From Candidatus Zixiibacteriota bacterium (GTDB taxonomy: Bacteria; Zixibacteria; MSB-5A5; UBA10806): a stretch of 6,475 nt of DNA. Within the stretch, counting starts at the first letter, position 1. Every line of letters starts with the position of its first letter. The notes under the pieces were generated by a model, which worked only from the letters and a program-made list of their open reading frames with translations, ran no database searches and was not told the origin of the DNA. This document shows, piece after piece, positions 1 to 5,856 of the stretch. Location of the stretch: assembly GCA_003520965.1 (NCBI GenBank), contig DOTU01000089.1:12581-19055 (forward strand), given 5' to 3'. The translations under genes and the position numbers were made by a program.

Positions 1-36
1 TTAGCATCAACTAATATGAAAGCAAAGAAAAGATGA
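1..36 (+). CDS. Possible C-terminal end of an upstream gene (partial)
   Basis: Frame 1 is open from the window edge and ends at TGA 34-36, giving an eleven-residue lysine-rich tail ending MKAKKR. The other two forward frames contain stops within the first 14 bases. The stop would overlap the ATG of the next gene as ATGA, the same junction seen at 5853-5856, which is why an upstream operon member is suspected. An open frame of 36 bases is weak evidence on its own, and nothing about function can be said. Confidence 0.35.
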   Translation, partial: LASTNMKAKKR

Positions 37-878
37 GTCTGCCAGAGCCGCTAATTCCAAAATCGTTAGGTGATGCTCTCAAAGCCAAAGCCGGTAAAAA
101 TGTGGTTGCCATAGCAGGTGGCACTGATATTCTGGTCAAACTCCATGACCGTTTTGACGATCCCCAGCCAAAACTCCTTATCTTAGATCATCTCAAAGCG
201 ATTCATAAAATTGCGATCACCAAGAAGGAAGTTACAATCGGCCCGCTGGTCACTTTCTCAGAAATTGAGAAATCGGATATTTTGAAAGCGCACGCCTCGC
301 AACTTACAGAGGCTGCCTCGCTGGCAGGTTCTACACAAATCAGAAACCGGGCCACGATCGGCGGTAACCTTGCCAACGGTTCACCGGCAGGGGACCTTAT
401 CTCGCCACTCTATGTGCTTGGAGCATCGCTTGAGCTTTCGTCAAGCAAATCAAAGCGAATTGTTCCGATTGAGGAATTTTTCATAGGGCCGGGAAAAACT
501 GTTTTAAAATCGAACGAACTGATCACCGCGATTAAAATCCCAAAGCTGAACAATCATGGTTTCTTCCTGCGATTGGCCACAAGGCGCGCTCTGGCTATCA
601 GCAAAGTTTCAGTCGCAGCCAGCCTGATAATTGAGAATAAGAAAATTGAATCAATTAAAATAGCTCTTGGGGCAGTCGCGCCGACAGTCATTAGAGCAAC
701 TCGCACCGAGGAGCTTTTGCTTGGTAAAGCGCTGAGTCCTCAGGTAATCGCGGATGCCGCTTCTATTATCAAAGAGGAAGCTCGTCCAATTGATGATATC
801 CGTTCAAACGCCCTCTACCGCAAAGAAATGGTTGGAGTGCTTCTTAAACGGGGGCTTGAAGGTATTCTAAATGGCTGA
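33..878 (+). CDS. Molybdenum hydroxylase FAD-binding subunit A (XdhB/CoxM-type)
   Basis: This is the medium subunit of a xanthine dehydrogenase-family enzyme. It should bind FAD and pass electrons from the [2Fe-2S] subunit to an acceptor such as NAD+ in the cytoplasm. The 281 residues match the usual length of about 270-300. The first FAD signature AGGTDILV is at residues 28-35 and the second, RNRATIGGN, at 104-112, followed by GSPAGD at 116-121. The C-terminal half fits the CO dehydrogenase flavoprotein C-terminal domain (GAVAPT, then a YRKEM segment near the end). No cysteine is present, so the extra [4Fe-4S] insertion of 4-hydroxybenzoyl-CoA reductase beta subunits is absent. The ATG at 33 has only a purine-rich leader (AAAGAAAAG), but the product begins where the family begins. 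The gene overlaps the catalytic-subunit gene by 8 bases. A second, divergent FAD subunit lies at 3213-4067, and which one serves the catalytic subunit is unclear. The family is sure; the acceptor and substrate are not. Confidence 0.93.
   Translation: MSLPEPLIPKSLGDALKAKAGKNVVAIAGGTDILVKLHDRFDDPQPKLLILDHLKAIHKIAITKKEVTIGPLVTFSEIEKSDILKAHASQLTEAASLAGSTQIRNRATIGGNLANGSPAGDLISPLYVLGASLELSSSKSKRIVPIEEFFIGPGKTVLKSNELITAIKIPKLNNHGFFLRLATRRALAISKVSVAASLIIENKKIESIKIALGAVAPTVIRATRTEELLLGKALSPQVIADAASIIKEEARPIDDIRSNALYRKEMVGVLLKRGLEGILNG
858..862 (+). promoter_or_regulatory. Ribosome binding site for the molybdopterin subunit
   Basis: GAAGG lies 8 bases upstream of the ATG at 871, inside the 3' end of the preceding FAD-subunit gene. 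It supports this start and, with the 8-base overlap, suggests translational coupling of the two genes. Confidence 0.6.
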
Positions 879-3216
879 TCCAAAACCGGAACAGTTTAAG
901 GTGATTGGATCGCGTGTCCCGCGAGTCGATGCAATCGACAAAGTAACCGGCCATGCCAAATATGGCGCCGATTACAATGTACCGGGCCAGCTTTATGGCG
1001 CATCCAAATACTCAGATTATCCGCACGCCAAAATAATTCGCATCGATACAAGCAAAGCGTTGGCGCTGGATGGTGTCCGCGCAGTATTGACTCACAAAGA
1101 TATTCCCGGTGAGAAATCGTTTGGGGCGATTCATCCTCATCAAATGGTGCTTTGTTCTGATAAGGTCCGCTTCTTTGGGGACGCAGTCGCTGTTGTGGCC
1201 GCAGAAACATTGGAAATTGCAGAAGAAGCAGTCGCGTTAATAACAGTTGAATATGAACCTTTTCCCGTAGTTACCGATCCCCGTGCCGCCCTGGAATCTG
1301 ATTCGCCGCAGGTGCATGAGAACGGTAATCTCTGCTTTCATCATAAGGTCCGAAAAGGGGATATCGCCGATGGATTTGCTCATTCGGATATAGTCTTGGA
1401 ACGCGAATATTCCACCCAGAGAATCGAACATTCTTATATTGAGCCTGAAGCAATTTTAGTCGAGCCCGGGGAAAACGGTGGCGTTACAATAACCGGTTCT
1501 CTGCAAAATTTGTATAATATTCGAAGGGCCTTATCCCGCGTGTTGAATCTTCCACTTAATAGAATCAGACTGATTCAGGCTTCGCTTGGCGGTTCGTTTG
1601 GTGGCAAAGATGAGGTTATGAGCGCTATCTGCGCGAGGGGCGCGCTTCTAACGCTCGCAACCGGTAGGCCTGTCAAGATGGTAAACAGCCGCGAGGATTC
1701 GATGCGCGAATCGTATAAGCGGCATCCCTATAAATTGAAATACAAGGTTGGCGCATCAACAGATGGAACGCTTCAAGCGATGGAAATTACAATCCACGCC
1801 GACGCAGGAGCCTATTCAGCCATGTCTCCCTTCGTAACCTGGCGTTCTGTGGTCCAGGCGACTGGACCTTATATTGTCCCCAATGTTAAAACTGATGTTT
1901 TCGCCGCATATACCAACAACTGCTATACCAGTGCCATGCGGGGTTTCGGATCGCCGCAAATCTGCTTTGCCGCCGAATCACTGATGGATGAACTGGCCGA
2001 GGCTCTCGGTCTTGATCCTTTAGAGCTTAGGCTGAAAAACATTTTAAAAGATAACTGCTCAACCGCAACGGGCCAGATATTGAGCCATAAAGTAAGCGTG
2101 GGCGAGGCGCTCTCAAATGTAACCAAGGGAATCGAATTCGGAAATATTTGGAAAGCCAATCGCAATAAAGATAATCGGTCAAAGATAGCTAAGGGTATCG
2201 GCCTCTCCTGCAGCTACCGCGGCGTATCGCTGGGGGCTGAGGGTACCGACGCCGCCGGTGTGGCCATTTCGATTCAAACCGATGGCTCAGCCGTGGTCTC
2301 CTGTGGACTGGTCGATATGGGTCAGGGGGCTGCCACCACAATCTCGATGGTTGTTGCCGAGGAGCTTGGTATAAGCGTCGATCGCATACGGTTCTTAAGC
2401 GCCGATACGACCAGTATTCCCGATTCCGGCCCCACCGTAGCCTCGCGGACAAGTTTCATGGCGGGCAACGCCGCCCGAGTTGGCGCGCAGGAGCTAATGA
2501 AACGTATCAAACCGGTTGCAGCCGAAATGCTCGATTGCCCTGACTCGTCACTCATATTTTCCGATAATCAAATTCGCTCGACCATAGAATCTGTTTTAGA
2601 TAAATCTATTTTCTTCGGCGATCTGGCCGCCGCTTGTTTTCGAAAGGGAATATCACTGTTCGCGCATGGCTGGTACAAATCGCCAACGACAACCTGGGAC
2701 GAACATACCGGCCAGGGGGATGCTTATTTTACCTATGTGTACGCCGCAAATTTGGCTGAAGTGGAAGTCGATCTGGTGACCGGCCAGGTTAAGGTTACAA
2801 GATTTGTCAGTTCGCATGACGTTGGTCGGACATTGAACCTGAACGGTGCCAAAGGACAGATATATGGCGGTGTAGCTATGGGGCTGGGATATGCTCTTCT
2901 TGAAGATTACGCTCAGGATGACGGTCTTCCGTCGCTCTCCAATTTCGATGAGTATCTTCTTCCCACAATCTGCGATATTCCCGATATCGATATTATTCTG
3001 ATTGAAAATCCGGATAGTCTTGGACCGTTCGGAGCGAAATCGCTCGGCGAACCAGCCTGCGAGTTAGCGGCTCCAGCCATTGTCAACGCCGTGGCCAACG
3101 CTACGGGTCTCCGCGTGCGCGATCTGCCATTGACTTTAGAGCGCGTTCTCCTCGGTAAAAGCCTGGTGCGAAGCGGGGCGCGCGGCTCGACTAAATCGAG
3201 GAGCGAAAAACATTGA
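871..3216 (+). CDS. Molybdopterin-binding catalytic subunit, xanthine dehydrogenase family
   Basis: This is the large subunit of a molybdenum hydroxylase. It holds the molybdenum cofactor and hydroxylates its substrate, usually an N-heterocycle or aldehyde, with oxygen from water. The 781 residues are normal for a stand-alone large subunit. An aldehyde oxidase/xanthine dehydrogenase a/b hammerhead domain spans about residues 17-130 (PRVDAIDKVTG start), followed by two Moco-binding domains to about 760. Visible family residues, with bovine xanthine oxidase equivalents from memory, are Gln212 in SLQN (Gln767), FGGKD at 243-247, Arg357 in AMRGFGSPQ (Arg880), DMGQG at 482-486 and the catalytic base Glu727 in SLGEP (Glu1261). 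Asp247 sits at the Glu802 position, and the purine-sandwiching Phe914 and Phe1009 appear as Thr400 and Cys447. The AYXCSFR loop of form I CO dehydrogenase is absent. The last 20 residues are a basic, serine-rich tail whose DNA also carries the ribosome binding site of the next gene. The substrate cannot be named. A xanthine/purine or nicotinate-type N-heterocycle is the best guess, given the PreT/PreA-like genes downstream. Confidence 0.93.
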   Translation: MADPKPEQFKVIGSRVPRVDAIDKVTGHAKYGADYNVPGQLYGASKYSDYPHAKIIRIDTSKALALDGVRAVLTHKDIPGEKSFGAIHPHQMVLCSDKVRFFGDAVAVVAAETLEIAEEAVALITVEYEPFPVVTDPRAALESDSPQVHENGNLCFHHKVRKGDIADGFAHSDIVLEREYSTQRIEHSYIEPEAILVEPGENGGVTITGSLQNLYNIRRALSRVLNLPLNRIRLIQASLGGSFGGKDEVMSAICARGALLTLATGRPVKMVNSREDSMRESYKRHPYKLKYKVGASTDGTLQAMEITIHADAGAYSAMSPFVTWRSVVQATGPYIVPNVKTDVFAAYTNNCYTSAMRGFGSPQICFAAESLMDELAEALGLDPLELRLKNILKDNCSTATGQILSHKVSVGEALSNVTKGIEFGNIWKANRNKDNRSKIAKGIGLSCSYRGVSLGAEGTDAAGVAISIQTDGSAVVSCGLVDMGQGAATTISMVVAEELGISVDRIRFLSADTTSIPDSGPTVASRTSFMAGNAARVGAQELMKRIKPVAAEMLDCPDSSLIFSDNQIRSTIESVLDKSIFFGDLAAACFRKGISLFAHGWYKSPTTTWDEHTGQGDAYFTYVYAANLAEVEVDLVTGQVKVTRFVSSHDVGRTLNLNGAKGQIYGGVAMGLGYALLEDYAQDDGLPSLSNFDEYLLPTICDIPDIDIILIENPDSLGPFGAKSLGEPACELAAPAIVNAVANATGLRVRDLPLTLERVLLGKSLVRSGARGSTKSRSEKH
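3198..3203 (+). promoter_or_regulatory. Ribosome binding site supporting a TTG start
   Basis: GAGGAG lies 9 bases before the TTG at 3213. No ATG occurs in frame until 3246-3248, within the conserved N-terminal strand-helix of the family, so this strong site fixes the rarer TTG as the start. Confidence 0.65.
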
Positions 3217-4067
3217 TAGCACTAAGCGCATATCGCCAGCCTGACATGCTTAATGAGGCACTGGAGATTCTCTCATCCGGTGATTTTGCGCCTATCGCTG
3301 GCGGTACGGATTTGATCCCTCAGCTTAGATGCGGGCAGCAAAGAAAGCTTCTCGATATCAGTCGCCTGGGCCTATCGTTTATAAAAAAGGATGATAATTT
3401 TATCGAGATCGGCGCGGCCTGCACTCATTCTCGCTTAAGCTCCGATGATTTGATTAAAGAAAAACTTCCGCTTCTTTTCCGAGCAACCGGTCTGGTCGGC
3501 TCCTGGCAGATCAGAAATCGCGGTACGGTAGGCGGGAATATCATTAACGCCTCTCCCTGCGCCGATTCTGTTCCGGCCCTGCTCAACTATGACGCGGAGC
3601 TTGTACTTCTATCGCAAAAGGGAAGAAGAGCAGTTAAGTTAAATGAATTCACGCTTGGTCCCTATAAAACACAGATAAAGCCCGACGAACTTCTATATTC
3701 TATTAGATGTAAGAAGCAATCTACGCCATCGGGCTGTTCTTATCTCAAACTTGGGCGCAGGCAGGCTGTGAATATCTCTCGAATGACATTAGCTGCAACT
3801 ATCGCCAAAGATAAAAACGATGTCATAACAAATGCTACTATCGCCGGAGGCTCAATCTTCCCGGCGCCATCGAGAATGCCAGAGATCGAAAAAATGTTAA
3901 ACCGCCAGAAGGTGTCTTACGAACTATTTGAGGATGCGGCCAATCTCGCCGCTGATCTAATGATAAAAGAAAGCGGTGTTCGCTGGTCGACACCATATAA
4001 AAAGCCGGTCCTGATTGGATTAGTTCAGAGAGCCTTGTGTGAGGCATCTGGGATTAACGCGTCATAA
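3213..4067 (+). CDS. Molybdenum hydroxylase FAD-binding subunit B (XdhB/CoxM-type)
   Basis: This second FAD-binding subunit of the same family has 284 residues and is also full length. AGGTDLIPQL begins at residue 29 and RNRGTVGGN is at 101-109, followed by NASPCAD at 112-118. The C-terminal domain contains the LKLGRRQAVNISR segment and ends with a STPYKKPV stretch typical of the family terminus. The start is TTG; its G overlaps the TGA of the preceding gene (TTGA), and it has a GAGGAG ribosome binding site. The in-frame ATG at codon 12 would cut the conserved YRQPD opening. By eye it shares only about a third of its residues with the FAD subunit at 33-878, so this is not a recent tandem copy. 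Its place between the catalytic and [2Fe-2S] genes makes it at least as good a candidate for the working partner. Alternatively the two serve different acceptors, or one belongs with a second hydroxylase outside the window. Neither shows a broken motif. Confidence 0.92.
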   Translation: MIALSAYRQPDMLNEALEILSSGDFAPIAGGTDLIPQLRCGQQRKLLDISRLGLSFIKKDDNFIEIGAACTHSRLSSDDLIKEKLPLLFRATGLVGSWQIRNRGTVGGNIINASPCADSVPALLNYDAELVLLSQKGRRAVKLNEFTLGPYKTQIKPDELLYSIRCKKQSTPSGCSYLKLGRRQAVNISRMTLAATIAKDKNDVITNATIAGGSIFPAPSRMPEIEKMLNRQKVSYELFEDAANLAADLMIKESGVRWSTPYKKPVLIGLVQRALCEASGINAS

Positions 4068-4083
4068 TATGGTAAGAAATAAT

Positions 4084-4593
4084 ATGACAGAGCCAACGAT
4101 TGATATTCGATTTTACCTAAACGGAATCGCATTTAATAGAAATGCTCCGGCAAGTTGGACTTTGCTTCGTTTTCTTCGCGATGCCCTTGGCTACACCGGT
4201 ACCAAATGTGGCTGTGAAGTCGGGGAGTGCGGCGCCTGCACCGTGATTGTTGATGGCCAGCCTGTAAACGCCTGCCTCATTCTCACTCCGCAGATTGACG
4301 GTGCCAATATTTGGACTATCGAGGGTGTAGCTGCGGCTGGGGCAAATGAGCTTCATCCGATTCAAAAAGCGTTTCTGGAATGTGACGCCGCACATTGCGG
4401 ATTCTGCTCTCCGGGCATGATCATGTCGACAATCGCGCTATTTTTAAAAAACAGCAATCCGGATGATGCCCAGATCAAGCAAGCCCTGGCTGGCAATCTA
4501 TGTCGTTGTACGGGGTATATACAGATTATCGATGCTGTCAGGAAAGCGGCCTCGAAGATCACAGAAAACGATTTACAAAAATTTGTATCTTAA
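4084..4593 (+). CDS. Molybdenum hydroxylase [2Fe-2S] subunit (XdhC/CoxS-type)
   Basis: This small subunit carries two [2Fe-2S] clusters that relay electrons from molybdopterin to FAD. Counted from the ATG at 4084 it has 169 residues, normal for the family. A plant-type ferredoxin domain comes first, with ligands Cys44, Cys49, Cys52 and Cys64 (GCEVGECGAC motif). A helical domain follows with HCGFCSPG (Cys105, Cys108) and NLCRCTGY (Cys140, Cys142). Gln94, conserved before the second pair, is present. All eight ligands are intact, so the subunit should be functional. The frame is also open from GTG 4039 and ATG 4069. I chose ATG 4084 because the product then starts with the usual short lead (MTEP) into the first beta strand; none of the three has a strong ribosome binding site, and GTG 4039 would overlap the preceding gene by 29 bases. 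The next gene starts 9 bases after the stop. Confidence 0.92.
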   Translation: MTEPTIDIRFYLNGIAFNRNAPASWTLLRFLRDALGYTGTKCGCEVGECGACTVIVDGQPVNACLILTPQIDGANIWTIEGVAAAGANELHPIQKAFLECDAAHCGFCSPGMIMSTIALFLKNSNPDDAQIKQALAGNLCRCTGYIQIIDAVRKAASKITENDLQKFVS

Positions 4594-4597
4594 GGAA
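4592..4597 (+). promoter_or_regulatory. Ribosome binding site of the PreT-like gene
   Basis: AAGGAA overlaps the TAA stop of the [2Fe-2S] gene and lies 5 bases before the ATG at 4603. It favours that ATG over the adjacent in-frame TTG at 4600, which would add one residue and leave only two bases of spacing. Confidence 0.65.
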
Positions 4598-4602
4598 TAT
4601 TG

Positions 4603-5856
4603 ATGGCAATTTCAACAGCGGAAAATAAAAGCATAATCAGAAGTGATTGGGTTAAAACTGAGGCAATGCGTTGCTTGAGCTGTTTCGATCCTCCTTGTCA
4701 AAAAGCCTGTCCTGCTTCGATTCCGATTCCGGAATTTATCTATTCGATTAAAAGCGGCAATCTTCGCCACGCCGCTAAAGTTGTGCGCGAGGCTAACCCG
4801 GTGGTCGCTATCTGCGGAGCGGTTTGCCCTGAGGAGATATTCTGCCAGAGCGCTTGCACCCGAAGTAAAATAGATCGAGCGATTAATATCAGGGAGCTTC
4901 ACGGTTTCGTCTCGCGCTCTGAAACCATATCAGATAATAGGACTGAACCTGGTGCTGGCAAGATTGCCATTATCGGCGCCGGCCCGGCGGGATTAAGCGC
5001 GGCTACGAAGTTAGCTGATGCAGGATATAAAATCACGATTTTCGATAAGCGTTCCCATATCGGCGGAGTGCCGAACTCCAGCATCCCCAAATTTAGATTA
5101 TCAGATGAGGCAATCGCGCTTGATATCAGCTACGTTGAAAACCTTGGAATCGAAATTAAATTAAATAATGCGATAGATGATCCTTCAACCCTCTTGAATG
5201 ATTTTCATGCAGTTCTCATCGCCGCCGGTTTGAATTTGAATCGACGGCCCGATATTAAGGGCGAGATGCTTCCTGAGGTAATTGATGCAATCACCTTTCT
5301 TGAGCAAGCCCGTTCGGGCAAAATCAAAGAACTGAACGATAAAAGGGTTGCTGTAATCGGCGGCGGTAATGTATCGCTCGACGTAGCCGCTACGGCCGCA
5401 AGTTTGGGCGCATCGGAGACGCGCCTTTATTATCGCCGCGGACCGGCAGAGATGAAAGTCTGGCACTCGGAGTTGGCGGAAGTACAGAAGAGAGGCATCA
5501 TCATAGAATACTTGACAGCTCCGGTCGAGATCATGGGCGAGGGAGGGGAGATCGAGGCAGTCCAATGCGCCAGGGTAGAGCTTGACAGCCGATGCGACTC
5601 CTCAGGCCGACGGATACCTCGGCTTATTCGAGGCAGCGAGTTTATGACCCACGCCGATTTGGTGATCACCGCAATCGGGCTTTCGTCGGATTTTGCGGAG
5701 GATATCAAGGCCAATCTCGATCTCTCAACAAATGTCCCCGGCATATTTGCCGCCGGCGATTGGGCTCGCGGCGAAGGAACAATCGTCGAGGCGGTTCGTG
5801 ACGGCAAACGCGTGGCGCAATCAATAATTACTTATCTGAAAGAAAAATCCAAATGA
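4603..5856 (+). CDS. PreT-like NAD(P)H/FAD oxidoreductase with N-terminal iron-sulfur clusters
   Basis: This resembles the NAD(P)H-oxidising half of dihydropyrimidine dehydrogenase (bacterial PreT) and the related glutamate synthase small subunit. It takes hydride from NAD(P)H onto FAD and passes electrons through [4Fe-4S] clusters to a partner. The 417 residues match PreT. The N-terminal cluster domain has CLSC at 24-27, then Cys32 and Cys36, then CGAVC at 71-75, Cys81 and Cys85. The dinucleotide fold GAGPAG is at 125-130, IPKFRLS follows as in PreT, GGGNVSLD is at 253-260, YYRRG at 276-280, and the C-terminal FAD segment IFAAGDWARGEGT starts at 381. The paired arginines could suit NADPH, but this is not decisive. 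His100 lies where mammalian dihydropyrimidine dehydrogenase uses Gln156 as a cluster ligand. The next gene encodes a PreA-like protein and overlaps by ATGA, so the two probably form a complex. No large glutamate synthase gene is visible, arguing against GltD. The family is firm; the substrate of the complex is unknown. Confidence 0.88.
   Translation: MAISTAENKSIIRSDWVKTEAMRCLSCFDPPCQKACPASIPIPEFIYSIKSGNLRHAAKVVREANPVVAICGAVCPEEIFCQSACTRSKIDRAINIRELHGFVSRSETISDNRTEPGAGKIAIIGAGPAGLSAATKLADAGYKITIFDKRSHIGGVPNSSIPKFRLSDEAIALDISYVENLGIEIKLNNAIDDPSTLLNDFHAVLIAAGLNLNRRPDIKGEMLPEVIDAITFLEQARSGKIKELNDKRVAVIGGGNVSLDVAATAASLGASETRLYYRRGPAEMKVWHSELAEVQKRGIIIEYLTAPVEIMGEGGEIEAVQCARVELDSRCDSSGRRIPRLIRGSEFMTHADLVITAIGLSSDFAEDIKANLDLSTNVPGIFAAGDWARGEGTIVEAVRDGKRVAQSIITYLKEKSK

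Noticed and set aside
33..878. 4-hydroxybenzoyl-CoA reductase beta subunit
   Set aside because: That subunit carries an extra cysteine-rich [4Fe-4S] insertion; this protein has no cysteine and FAD subunit B has no such cluster of cysteines or extra length.
2189..2452. Minus-strand open frame of 87 codons, rich in Arg and Pro, inside the catalytic-subunit gene
   Set aside because: Low-complexity composition typical of a shadow frame; the + strand frame carries unmistakable family motifs throughout.
871..3216. Form I CO dehydrogenase large subunit (CoxL)
   Set aside because: The AYXCSFR active-site loop is absent; the equivalent position reads AMRGFGSPQ, the xanthine dehydrogenase-type arginine motif.
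4060..4083. Promoter or regulatory element in the small gap before the [2Fe-2S] gene
   Set aside because: The gap is only 16 bases, AT-rich, with no recognisable -35/-10 pair or hairpin; it may even be coding if ATG 4069 or GTG 4039 is the true start.
5185..5565. Minus-strand open frame of 126 codons, with another of 125 codons overlapping it at 5430-5807
   Set aside because: Both are opposite the conserved FAD/NAD(P) domains of the PreT-like gene, overlap each other, and show no recognisable domain.
4603..5856. Glutamate synthase small subunit (GltD)
   Set aside because: Shares the fold, but the cysteine pattern, the IPKFRLS segment and the adjacent PreA-like gene fit PreT/dihydropyrimidine dehydrogenase better, and no large synthase subunit is present.
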